Assembly (NCBI GenBank): GCA_023264445.1
Contig: JAHFMN010000002.1
Coordinates: forward strand, 206,720 to 242,597
Reading direction: 5' to 3'
DNA: 35,878 nt
DNA from: Candidatus Kaiserbacteria bacterium
GTDB taxonomy: Bacteria; Patescibacteriota; Minisyncoccia; Phycocordibacterales; Phycocordibacteraceae
The first letter of the stretch is position 1, and the number at the start of each line of letters is the position of its first letter. The notes under the pieces are model-generated. The model made no database searches. It was not told the DNA's origin and was given only the letters and a program-made list of their open reading frames with translations. Shown here piece after piece: positions 26,613 to 35,240 of the stretch. Made by a program: the position numbers and the translations under genes.

Positions 26613-26765
26613 TTAATTTGATTCGGGTGGTTTTCCATGTGAGATTATTTCAAGATTGCAACTATGATGTTCTTTACACCATTGCTCACATTTCTCCGCC
26701 CACGACCTCTCTTTATATTCGAATCCACATTCTTTGCATGTGTAAGTTTTCTTTTTATTGCTCAT
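26613..26765 (-). CDS. 50-aa Cys/His-rich zinc-ribbon-like microprotein (not in the supplied ORF track)
   Basis: MSNKKKTYTCKECGFEYKERSWAEKCEQWCKEHHSCNLEIISHGKPPESN*, neatly spaced before the 26599 start. Confidence 0.65.
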   Translation of the reverse strand: MSNKKKTYTCKECGFEYKERSWAEKCEQWCKEHHSCNLEIISHGKPPESN

Positions 26766-26774
26766 AAGAGTTAT

Positions 26775-27317
26775 TTAGATTTTACAGATCGCAGGATTTT
26801 TAATCTGCTTTGCGATGAGATAGATAGAGACCACGAGTAAGATCACGCCAAGGATTCCAAACTCACCGCCGGCAAGTGGCAGAAATGCGAGAATACCGGA
26901 TGCACCGATAAGGGAGAGACCGCTTGTTAAGAGTAGTGATCCGCATGCGGCGCATCCCATACCGAGCACACCGCTTGCCAAGCCAATAAATCCCGTTGCT
27001 ACTCCGCTTTGACGCACTTCACTGATTTTTCTCCTCAAGAAGTAGATTGTCATAGCAAGATTTACTCCAAAGAGTAGGGCTATAGCAATCGTGTACGAAG
27101 CGGAAAGTAGAGTGAAGTTTGTGGCGATAGAGCCCAAGAGACTTATTGGCAGATCAAGTTTCTGCGAAAAAGAAATCCCTGGGTGTCCCATAACTTCCAC
27201 AATCAGTGAAATATTTGGGAACCACACCGCAAATGCAAACACCACCGCACTCACAATGAGAGCAAGAAGTGTGTACAAAGGTTTCCGGAATACTTTTTGC
27301 AGAGCTTGAAATATCAT
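26775..27317 (-). CDS. Multi-TM membrane protein with GMGCAACGS motif
   Basis: Hydrophobic; SGVLGMGCAACGSLLLTSGLSLIGASG; within copper operon. Confidence 0.75.
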   Translation of the reverse strand: MIFQALQKVFRKPLYTLLALIVSAVVFAFAVWFPNISLIVEVMGHPGISFSQKLDLPISLLGSIATNFTLLSASYTIAIALLFGVNLAMTIYFLRRKISEVRQSGVATGFIGLASGVLGMGCAACGSLLLTSGLSLIGASGILAFLPLAGGEFGILGVILLVVSIYLIAKQIKNPAICKI

Positions 27318-27319
27318 GC

Positions 27320-28075
27320 CTATTTTTCCTGCAATGCAAGATCAATTAATTGTTTTACTGATGCGTATGGCTGGGCTCCAGAGAGCGGATACTTCTTGCC
27401 ATTGGCCGCAACAACAATGCTCCACGGTGTTCCATTGCCACCGGTAGCAACGGCATTCTGAACGTCATCCTCAATATGTTTGGTGAATTTACCGCTGGTA
27501 AGACAAGTGTTGAATTTGCCTACATCAAGACCTACATACTGAGCAATTTTAGGAAGCTCCGCAGGATCAAGACCGTCATTTGACGGCGTTACTTCATAGA
27601 GCCGGTCAGCATACGCCCAGAACTTATCATTGCCACCCAGATCACCTGCACATTCAATGGCCGTAGATTCATTACGAGCTTTTTGGTGAAGCTGGTCTAA
27701 TGGGAAGTTACGATAGACCCATGCGACTTTGCCGTCCTTGCCGTATTCGTCCATGACTTGCTTCATGGTGTCGTGGAATCGCTTACAGAACGGACATTCC
27801 GGGTCCGAGTATTCAACGATCTTGACCGGAGCATCGGGATTACCACGAATGTGATCGTCTTTTGAGATCGCCCTCATTTCATCGAGACTGCCAGTCTGCT
27901 GTGCTACCTGTTGAGGTTGCTGATTGTTTCCTGCGGTAGTGGGTGCGCTTTTTGAAGTGCCGAGATATACCGCACCGGCAATGAGTGCACCGGCAATTAC
28001 AATGGCCACCGGTATAGTTAGATTATTGTTTTGTATCGGAGCGTGAGCCCCAGGTTCTTTTGTTTCGTGTGCCAT
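27320..28075 (-). CDS. DsbA-like thioredoxin-fold protein
   Basis: IVEYSDPECPFCKRFHDTMKQVMDEYGKDGKVAWVYRNFPLDQLH; start at 28075 likely. Confidence 0.9.
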   Translation of the reverse strand: MAHETKEPGAHAPIQNNNLTIPVAIVIAGALIAGAVYLGTSKSAPTTAGNNQQPQQVAQQTGSLDEMRAISKDDHIRGNPDAPVKIVEYSDPECPFCKRFHDTMKQVMDEYGKDGKVAWVYRNFPLDQLHQKARNESTAIECAGDLGGNDKFWAYADRLYEVTPSNDGLDPAELPKIAQYVGLDVGKFNTCLTSGKFTKHIEDDVQNAVATGGNGTPWSIVVAANGKKYPLSGAQPYASVKQLIDLALQEK

Positions 28076-28110
28076 ATATTTTTGATGATTTTTTATTAGT
28101 GGATAAAGAA

Positions 28111-28164
28111 AAGCCAACACAAACGACCACTATTCCATAAAGGAATGTGGACGTGCGTCGGCTT
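28111..28164 (-). terminator. Hairpin between the two membrane/redox genes; T-rich after the stem on the minus strand
   Basis: aagccgacgcacgtccacattcc-tttat-ggaatagtggtcgtttgtgttggctttTcttt with G-U pairs on the minus strand. Confidence 0.55.
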
Positions 28165-28168
28165 GCAG

Positions 28169-28603
28169 TTAGTAAATTTTTGGATTTAAAATACCTCTTG
28201 CGAAAGCCAGCCTCAAGTGATCAAAAAGTATGAGATCGGGGTGCGATTTTATGTACAGACGCAATCGGCCAACATCATGATCAATCGGAGGGCGACGATT
28301 CCAGACATAGGCGAATCCGTATCCTAGAAGTAGAGCGAGGCCGAGAGCAAGCAAGGTCAGTGTGTCTCTTGTTTTATCTGGCGCAATTAATGCAATGTCT
28401 CTCAACGAATTCATGTGGTGCGCCGCACCAAGATTGCAACACGATGGTTGATGTTCGGAGGACATCATGCCCATGTCCATAGCAGGCATGTCCATCGATG
28501 ACTTATTGAAAAACCCAGTGCAGACAAATCCAAAAACCAACACACCCACCGTTAGTAGGATGATTGGAATCTTGATTAGTTTTTGGATTTGTAAGAAAGA
28601 CAT
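28169..28603 (-). CDS. Met/His/Cys-rich small membrane protein
   Basis: SSMDMPAMDMGMMSSEHQPSCCNLGAAHHMN between TM segments. Confidence 0.75.
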   Translation of the reverse strand: MSFLQIQKLIKIPIILLTVGVLVFGFVCTGFFNKSSMDMPAMDMGMMSSEHQPSCCNLGAAHHMNSLRDIALIAPDKTRDTLTLLALGLALLLGYGFAYVWNRRPPIDHDVGRLRLYIKSHPDLILFDHLRLAFARGILNPKIY

Positions 28604-28621
28604 ATTTTTAATTATACAAAA

Positions 28622-31417
28622 TTAAAATCCATACTGATCCATACGCAGTTTAAAAGCATCACGACCACCTTCAGTGACGAGGATAATCTCTTCCTTAATT
28701 TCTTTTTTATCAATTGCACCCATGGCTTTGATCGACCCGCGAGTCTGGTCACCGGCTTTTATGTAATCGCAACAGACCACCAGCTCGGCGTCACCATTGA
28801 CGACAAAGTTCGCACTGTGGCTCGCAAAAATAAGCTGGCGTTTGCTCTTAGCTCTCCACACCTGCTGGACAATATCTTTGAACATTTTGCTGTCGATATC
28901 GTCTTCCGGCTGATCGATGATGAGTGGCGCACCTGGCTGGTTCAAAAGAACGGTAAGCAAGGCGGTAGCTTGCTGACCAGCTGACGCATCTGAAAATCCG
29001 ATATAGTCTTTCTTTGCTTTGTTGGTGCAATAAGAAAACTTCGGATTAAACTCCAGCTCTGTGACAGAGAGATCAAGCCATCGTGCAGAGTCAAAGCTAG
29101 TCGCAATTCTCGTGCGTTCAGTGTCGATAAAATTGCACTTATTAAGAATCGGGGTATCCGGCATTTCATCCGGTCCATCCGTAGAGTGCAGTGCGAGCTT
29201 CTCAAGTTCTGAAAGAATGCCGTTCCATTCAACAAGTGGGTCGCTCGCTTTCAAAAGAGACTGGCAGATTTTCTCAAGTTTAGCTTCGTTTATATTCATG
29301 CCAGAAAAAGCCGTCTTGAGCATGAGGGTGAGAGCATTAGTGTCGAGACTGTTTGTAATTTCTGCCTTAATGAGGTCACCAGAGAGTGCGGTGAATTGAG
29401 TACATTGCTTTTCTAGAGCAGTAATCTTTTGAGTATGCAAACCGTTCCACTTCGTGCGGAGTTTTTTGTACGCAGTTTCCGGATCGCCAATAGCCGCAAG
29501 TGCATTGCGTTTTTCCGTCTGCTGTTTTTTGAGTGCGGCGATACGCTTCTCAAGAGTTTGTATCTGATCGAGCTGTTGCTGGTTAACCTTAGCTTTTACT
29601 TTTGCGGCCTCGTACCTCTTATCAAATGCCGCCTTGAGTTTCTCCCACTCCTTGATCTCGTCGTTGATAGCCTTAAGTGATGCTGGCTTAAAAAGATTTG
29701 AGAGTGCGATAATGCCAGCTTCTATTTCTGTAAATTTAGAAGCGTATTTAGTTTGAATTCGGCCGATCAGAGCTTTGTTCTCCAGCTCGACCTCTTCCTC
29801 TTCCACCTCTTCACTTTCCAATGCTTCAACAAGACTGCTGACATGTTCTTGCGTCGTCTCGAGCTCGTTTTTGAGACCATCGATGATCGCTTCTTCGTTA
29901 TCGTATTTTGCTTTCTGATCGATAGTTTTCTGATCCTCTTTAGACAATCCCTTGAGACTCTTACGAAGTTTGCCCAGCTGTTCGGTCGAGGAAGCTATCT
30001 CAACACTATTTTTATCAACTTCTGCCTCGATTTCATTCATCCGGATTAAATCACCGTAAGCGGATCGCATCTTTGCTTCAGTGTCTCGCACATCCGAACG
30101 AATCTGATCGAGTTCCTGTTTGATTGGAAGCTCGACAAAACGCTTCAGCTCATCGATGCGTACACCTACGCTACTAAGCTGTTTCTGACTGTACGCTTGG
30201 ATAGGAAGCAAATTGCGGACTTGATGTTCTGTGGCCGGAGTAAATTCACCATCGCCAATTTTAAGCAAGATTTCCTGTTTCTTAGAGCTTCGTTTTACAA
30301 TATGGGGTACATCATTTAATAAGAATTCCACATGTACCTCACCGTCAAATTTTTGGAGAGTATTATCGATTAGATTTCTCCGTTTTGTTTGCACAATATC
30401 CATGTCCTCGCTTTCCACCGGTTGATCACAAAGACCCCACCGGAGATACTCAAGGATTGTAGACTTGCCTGTACCACGACCACCGATGATGGCGTTATAC
30501 TGCTGGTTTAAATCAAAACCAACCTGTCCAAGAAACTTGGAGTTTGTGACACTAATTGATGTAACCCAGAGCTGTGGGAGCTGGGGTTCAGTTAGCGAGA
30601 GCCGAGATTCTTTAGCTAAGCATGCCTGACGCAGTGCCTCTGCAGTTGGCTCCGACCACTTAACGTATGTGCTCGGTAATCCAAGATTGGAATGGTTACG
30701 TTTGCGATTATCGGAAGTTTGAAAGACCGCAATCGGTTTGTACCCATTGTTTTGTTGTCGTCCCTCAAGGATATTTTTGAAGCCATCGCTCGACTTTGAG
30801 TATTCACCGTCAACATAACCCCCAACGCAACGCATCTCTTTATAGTGTTTTGCGTATCCATCGCGAAAGAGTGTCTTGTGGCCAGCTGTTGTGACATTCG
30901 GGAGTATGATGAATTTTCCTTTAAGCCAAGGGTGCTGATTTAGTCGCCCCTCAAGATCATTTAACCCGGTGATTGATGCCGGCGACACAGACTCGACGCT
31001 TGCAAGCTTGCTGTTTGCCGGATCAGTGGCCGTAATGGTAAGTGTAGTGAGAATGTCTCCGAATTTTGTTTCGTCAAAATCAGCATCAAGCAAAAGTATT
31101 GCTTGGCATGGTGGTGATGAGAGTGTAAGTTCTAGACCCGGAAAGACAACGATCTGATCTTCTTTTGAGATAGGGTTACCAGTAGCATCAACTTCGGCCG
31201 CCGCGGCCGCTTTTACATATGGAAAAAAGCAGAAGTCATGATGATCTGTGATCGCGATTGAACCAAGCCCCTTTGCTCGGCATGCTTGAATAAGCTCTTC
31301 TGCATAAGCTTTGCGTTCTTTTGGTGTAGCGGCCTCCGCACCATCCCAATTTGCATCTCGGGGAGTGTGAACTTGGAAATCGCATTTATAAAAGTGGGCA
31401 CCTTTGTCCATAATCAA
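28622..31417 (-). CDS. TrlF-like protein: N-terminal PHP domain fused to SMC/ABC-type ATPase
   Basis: PHP motifs CDFQVHTP, AITDHHD, FPGLELT; Walker A IIGGRGTGKST; coiled coil; signature SAGQQA; Walker B LIIDQPEDDID; SHSANF. Confidence 0.88.
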   Translation of the reverse strand: MIMDKGAHFYKCDFQVHTPRDANWDGAEAATPKERKAYAEELIQACRAKGLGSIAITDHHDFCFFPYVKAAAAAEVDATGNPISKEDQIVVFPGLELTLSSPPCQAILLLDADFDETKFGDILTTLTITATDPANSKLASVESVSPASITGLNDLEGRLNQHPWLKGKFIILPNVTTAGHKTLFRDGYAKHYKEMRCVGGYVDGEYSKSSDGFKNILEGRQQNNGYKPIAVFQTSDNRKRNHSNLGLPSTYVKWSEPTAEALRQACLAKESRLSLTEPQLPQLWVTSISVTNSKFLGQVGFDLNQQYNAIIGGRGTGKSTILEYLRWGLCDQPVESEDMDIVQTKRRNLIDNTLQKFDGEVHVEFLLNDVPHIVKRSSKKQEILLKIGDGEFTPATEHQVRNLLPIQAYSQKQLSSVGVRIDELKRFVELPIKQELDQIRSDVRDTEAKMRSAYGDLIRMNEIEAEVDKNSVEIASSTEQLGKLRKSLKGLSKEDQKTIDQKAKYDNEEAIIDGLKNELETTQEHVSSLVEALESEEVEEEEVELENKALIGRIQTKYASKFTEIEAGIIALSNLFKPASLKAINDEIKEWEKLKAAFDKRYEAAKVKAKVNQQQLDQIQTLEKRIAALKKQQTEKRNALAAIGDPETAYKKLRTKWNGLHTQKITALEKQCTQFTALSGDLIKAEITNSLDTNALTLMLKTAFSGMNINEAKLEKICQSLLKASDPLVEWNGILSELEKLALHSTDGPDEMPDTPILNKCNFIDTERTRIATSFDSARWLDLSVTELEFNPKFSYCTNKAKKDYIGFSDASAGQQATALLTVLLNQPGAPLIIDQPEDDIDSKMFKDIVQQVWRAKSKRQLIFASHSANFVVNGDAELVVCCDYIKAGDQTRGSIKAMGAIDKKEIKEEIILVTEGGRDAFKLRMDQYGF

Positions 31418-31917
31418 AATTTTGTAACGTGTTTCTGATTGCTCGAATGTCCTGCTGTCCCGTCATTGGTAGCCATACTGAAGTAAGACTTTTTAGCGAC
31501 TATTATAAAGTCCTCAAAAAACGGCTTGAATGACAATACTTGAGAATCGGCCTGCAATGCTCGCATGAGTTTTTTATCGTCCTCATCCGGAGTCGGGTCA
31601 TCTGATCCGGGATGATTCAAGAGAACGGTAAACTTTGTTGCAGAGAATAAAAGCAAATACTGCCAGACCAATTTTGTGTTTAGCGTTTTGGATGAGGAAC
31701 CAAGAAAGACCTGATGTCCTAGAAACAGGTTCTTGTCATCAAGATAAACTCCGATAATTTTCGGTACACTCTCACTCTCCAAATCCTTGAGAAATTGGTA
31801 CAGGTCTTCTGGATCACGCACCTGACCCTGAATCGGCAATTCAGTATCCGTTTCAACGATCTCAAATTTCTTGAGATAGCGTTTTCCGTCTTCGTGTTTG
31901 TGTCCTTGGTTTTTCAT
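31414..31917 (-). CDS. RadC-like JAB/MPN-domain protein (degenerate motif)
   Basis: DKNLFLGHQVFLGSSSKTLNTKLVWQYLLLFSATKFTVLLNHPGSDDPTPDEDDKKLMRALQ...FFEDFIIV; 4-nt overlap with the PHP-ATPase gene. Confidence 0.7.
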   Translation of the reverse strand: MKNQGHKHEDGKRYLKKFEIVETDTELPIQGQVRDPEDLYQFLKDLESESVPKIIGVYLDDKNLFLGHQVFLGSSSKTLNTKLVWQYLLLFSATKFTVLLNHPGSDDPTPDEDDKKLMRALQADSQVLSFKPFFEDFIIVAKKSYFSMATNDGTAGHSSNQKHVTKF

Positions 31918-31941
31918 AGGCGATTTCCTGTTGGATGTTAA

Positions 31942-33009
31942 TTATAATTTGACATACCGGGTCCCTCGGCCACGCCCGATACGTTTGACCTTGCCAAGCT
32001 CGATCAGACGATCAATGGATTGATTGATCGTTGCTTCGGCAATGCCGGTGGCTTTGACGATATCACCGCGAGAGGCATCTCCGACACCAGAGATGTATTT
32101 CCATACCTCGTATTGTTTTGGGGAAAGAGTGTCTTCAACCTTTTCCTCTTCGAGATATGAGAGTGCCTTAGTCGCTTGCTCTCGTACTACTGACAAAAAG
32201 AAATTGAGCCACGGTGCGATCGTGTCTTTATCCGTTCCGAAAGTTTCCTGCGATTTGCGGAGCGCAATGTAGTATTCATCCTTGCGACGCTCGATGATCT
32301 GATCGTGAGAGATGTAGAACGTAAACTGATAACCTGAGCGGAGCAGGAGAAGGTTTGTAAGGATACGCGAAAGACGCCCGTTACCGTCTGTAAAGGGGTG
32401 GATCTTCAAAAACTCAACTAAGAAATTTGAGATAACAAGAAGTGGATGAAAGCGGTTCTCTTCTAGGGCGTCATACGTCCAGCCGATGAGATCGGTCATT
32501 TCTGCTGGAGTTGACCATGCCGGTGAAGTATTGAATATGACCTGAGCAACAGTCTTTCCATCGGGTCCGAGTACACCGACCAGATTCTCTTCCTGCTTGT
32601 ATTTGCCTTTATGCAATTTGTCCTTTTCCGAATACTTAAGCAGTTCTTTGTGGAGAGACTGGATCACTCCCTCACGAAGTGGAAGCGTCTTGTATCCATC
32701 AAAAACATTCTGAAGCACTTCGAGATATCCCTGTACCTCTTGGTAATCACGCTCGGCAAGCTTTGATGCGGTAAGTCCCTGCATTACTTTCTCCACTTCC
32801 TCATCGGAAAGTTTTGCCCCCTCGATACGAGTCGACGCACCGGCAGAGGTAATAAGCACGGAGCGTTTGAGACTCGTGATCGCCTGCGGAGTCATTCGCA
32901 GACCCGACTTGAACTCACCTCGAATGCCATCAATCTCACCCAAAAGACCCACGATGTGAGGTTCGGGATTTTTGATTCGGTGGTCGAATTTGTTTGTAAT
33001 ATCGCTCAT
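31942..33009 (-). CDS. Fic-family protein with winged-helix C-terminus
   Basis: HPFTDGNGRLSRIL catalytic loop; STRIEG inhibitory-helix motif; C-terminal HTH (SRGDIVKATGIAEATINQSIDRLIELGKVKRIG). Confidence 0.93.
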   Translation of the reverse strand: MSDITNKFDHRIKNPEPHIVGLLGEIDGIRGEFKSGLRMTPQAITSLKRSVLITSAGASTRIEGAKLSDEEVEKVMQGLTASKLAERDYQEVQGYLEVLQNVFDGYKTLPLREGVIQSLHKELLKYSEKDKLHKGKYKQEENLVGVLGPDGKTVAQVIFNTSPAWSTPAEMTDLIGWTYDALEENRFHPLLVISNFLVEFLKIHPFTDGNGRLSRILTNLLLLRSGYQFTFYISHDQIIERRKDEYYIALRKSQETFGTDKDTIAPWLNFFLSVVREQATKALSYLEEEKVEDTLSPKQYEVWKYISGVGDASRGDIVKATGIAEATINQSIDRLIELGKVKRIGRGRGTRYVKL

Positions 33010-33101
33010 AATTTACGCCTATATGTTATATAAACGATTATACACGATTATAAACGCAACCACAAGGCAAGATGTGGGCAATTTGAGCCCTAGAATAAGA
33101 C

Positions 33102-33127
33102 CCCCTGTTTGCAGTTATGCACAGGGG
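33102..33127. repeat. Inverted repeat immediately upstream of the candidate late promoter
   Basis: cccctgt ... acagggg, 7-bp perfect arms. Confidence 0.5.
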
Positions 33128-33134
33128 TGCATGC

Positions 33135-33164
33135 TTGTCCGAACTTTTGTAAGAGTGCTATAAT
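33135..33164 (+). promoter_or_regulatory. Candidate promoter
   Basis: TTGTCC, 18-nt spacer, consensus TATAAT (33159-33164). Confidence 0.6.
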
Positions 33165-33170
33165 AAATTC

Positions 33171-33272
33171 ACAATCGAATAACTTATGCCTCAAGGGGCA
33201 TCCTGAATGGTATTCCGAGTTTAAGGGCTCGCGATCAATCACCCAACGGTGAACGATCGCGAGCCCTTTTTC
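33171..33272 (+). ncRNA. Candidate ~100-nt RNA ending at a strong intrinsic terminator (33223-33272)
   Basis: Promoter upstream; aagggctcgcgatc/gatcgcgagccctt 14-bp perfect stem followed by T tract. Confidence 0.6.
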
Positions 33273-33285
33273 GTTGTCCGATTGT

Positions 33286-33416
33286 TTCCAGCTCTCTGAT
33301 ACTCCCCGGGTCGAGCATCCACCAACTGTGATCGACCTCACACTGCACGGTGACTCACGGGTCTCGTGTAAATAAAAAAACTTCACAGCGGATGTGGGAG
33401 TGTCGGAGAGCTGGAA
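33286..33416 (+). ncRNA. Candidate structured RNA closed by a 21-bp stem upstream of dam
   Basis: ttccagctctctgatactccc pairs at all 21 positions with gggagtgtcggagagctggaa (two G-U); internal ggtcga/tcgacc and cacg/cgtg helices. Confidence 0.6.
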
Positions 33417-33428
33417 CAAAAAATATTT

Positions 33429-34448
33429 ATGTTTTCCAAATTTCAATCATTACCAAGTTACTTCGGCGGCAAGCGAAAGCTTGTAAAGCACATTTTCAAA
33501 CCGATCAAAAAGACGGAGGGAGTTTTCATTGATGCATTTCTCGGAGGCGGATCAGTAAGTCTCTATGCAAAAGCAAAAGGATACAAAGTTATTGCGAACG
33601 ACATCGCATTCCGATCCGTGATCATCGGCCGGGCTCTGATTGCCAACAATAACGTGAAGCTTGAGACCGAGGACTTGGCGAGACTTTTCCTGAAGGTGAA
33701 GCATGACGGCTTTATTCGTAAGAATTACTGCCCGAAAGTATTCACGAGCAAGATTGCAGACTTTCTCGACACCGCTATCGTAAACGCTCATGCAGTCGAG
33801 AACGAAACCAAGCGACATCTTCTCCTACACCTCCTCATAAAGTTTATTTTGTCCTGCCGACAATTCGGAAAATTCACGCACACCAGAGACACACTCGATC
33901 TTGAAGCTCGAAAATGGGAGTGGCCACTCCGGTCCAAGTCTCACGCACCGAAAAATCTACGGATGATCCAAAACCCAATGCTGACTTTGGAAAAATTAAA
34001 AGACGAAATTAATCATGGCGTATTTGATAATCATCAAGACAATGAAATTCATCAAAAAGATGTGTTCGACTTTCTCAAGAAAGTTACTGGTGATGTTGTT
34101 TATTTTGATCCTCCTTACCCTGGCTCTTCTGCCTACGAAGTTGAGTATGGAATTTTAGATAATATCCTCGCCGGCAAGAAACTCGACAACAAACCCAGCC
34201 CCTTCTCCAACAAAGATGCTGATGAATTCCTCGAGCGGATGTTTGAGTCGGCAAAGCACATTCCTCAGTGGATCATCTCACTCGGACAGAACAAAGAGGA
34301 CGTGGGAGTGAAACCAGACAAGCTTCTCGCAATGGTGCAGAAGCATCGCAAGGCCGAAGTGATCATGCTCGATCACAAATGGTCGGTGTCAAACGCCGGA
34401 GGTCGAAACCAGAGCAACAACATCGAGTACATGATCATAACTGTATGA
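33429..34448 (+). CDS. dam: DNA adenine methylase (D12 class)
   Basis: SYFGGKRKLVKHIF, FIDAFLGGGSVSL, VVYFDPPYPGS. Confidence 0.93.
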   Translation: MFSKFQSLPSYFGGKRKLVKHIFKPIKKTEGVFIDAFLGGGSVSLYAKAKGYKVIANDIAFRSVIIGRALIANNNVKLETEDLARLFLKVKHDGFIRKNYCPKVFTSKIADFLDTAIVNAHAVENETKRHLLLHLLIKFILSCRQFGKFTHTRDTLDLEARKWEWPLRSKSHAPKNLRMIQNPMLTLEKLKDEINHGVFDNHQDNEIHQKDVFDFLKKVTGDVVYFDPPYPGSSAYEVEYGILDNILAGKKLDNKPSPFSNKDADEFLERMFESAKHIPQWIISLGQNKEDVGVKPDKLLAMVQKHRKAEVIMLDHKWSVSNAGGRNQSNNIEYMIITV

Positions 34449-35239
34449 AAAAACTAACAGAACAAATCAAGACAGTGAAAATAAAGGAATGCGTTCCGAA
34501 CTGGTGGAATCCCAACGAAATGAACGCACGCCAATTCGCCTCGCTCAAGAAAGCGGTCACGAAATTCGGACAGACGAAGCCGATCCAAGTCGGAGTCTGG
34601 CCGAACATGAAAGTCAAAGGTGGCTATGTGATAGTCGGCGGTTATCACACATGGAAAGTGCTCGGCGAGCTCGGCAATGCGGAGATCGAAGCGAACGTCC
34701 ACGAATTCAAAAATGAGGACGAAGCGAAACTCTACGGATTGACCGACAACATCCACGGGTCCAACCAGCAGATCAAACTCGGCAAGCTCGCCTACGAGCT
34801 GACACAAAACGGCCACTCGATAAAAGATATCGCACAGAGTCTCGGCGAGGAGGACGTGAATGTCAAAGATGCACTCGACCTCGTGAAAGACGAGATCGAA
34901 AAGAAAATGATTGAGCTCAAGAAAGCGGAACGTGAGAACTTTGTCGTCCTGAACTTTATCGTCGACAAAGACCCGAAAAAATCTGCCGATGATTTTATTG
35001 CCGCCGTGACTGCTTTTGCCAAAACCAAGGGTGTAAAAGTGTCAAAGGCGGTGAAAGACGTGAATTCGCAGAGAGAAACAATTGCTCTCATAAGCTTCAA
35101 CGTGACCAATCCGCAGAAAAACGCTGTAGATGAAGCACTTTCTGCGTTAACCAAGTCCGAAAAGATGACCGACAGTGAGGCGATATCGGAGATTTGTGGT
35201 CGGTTTTTACTGACACTTAATGACACTAAACAACACTAA
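34445..35239 (+). CDS. ParB-like nuclease-domain protein
   Basis: NPNEMNARQFASLKKAVTKFGQTKPIQVGVWPN...VIVGGYHTWKVLGELG; overlaps dam stop (ATGA). Confidence 0.85.
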   Translation: MKKLTEQIKTVKIKECVPNWWNPNEMNARQFASLKKAVTKFGQTKPIQVGVWPNMKVKGGYVIVGGYHTWKVLGELGNAEIEANVHEFKNEDEAKLYGLTDNIHGSNQQIKLGKLAYELTQNGHSIKDIAQSLGEEDVNVKDALDLVKDEIEKKMIELKKAERENFVVLNFIVDKDPKKSADDFIAAVTAFAKTKGVKVSKAVKDVNSQRETIALISFNVTNPQKNAVDEALSALTKSEKMTDSEAISEICGRFLLTLNDTKQH

Positions 35240-35240
35240 A

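Noticed and set aside
33090-33446. 118-aa minus-strand ORF across the promoter/terminator/structured RNA region
   Set aside because: No recognisable motif; it overlaps two strong hairpins and a plus-strand promoter, so the noncoding reading explains the region better.
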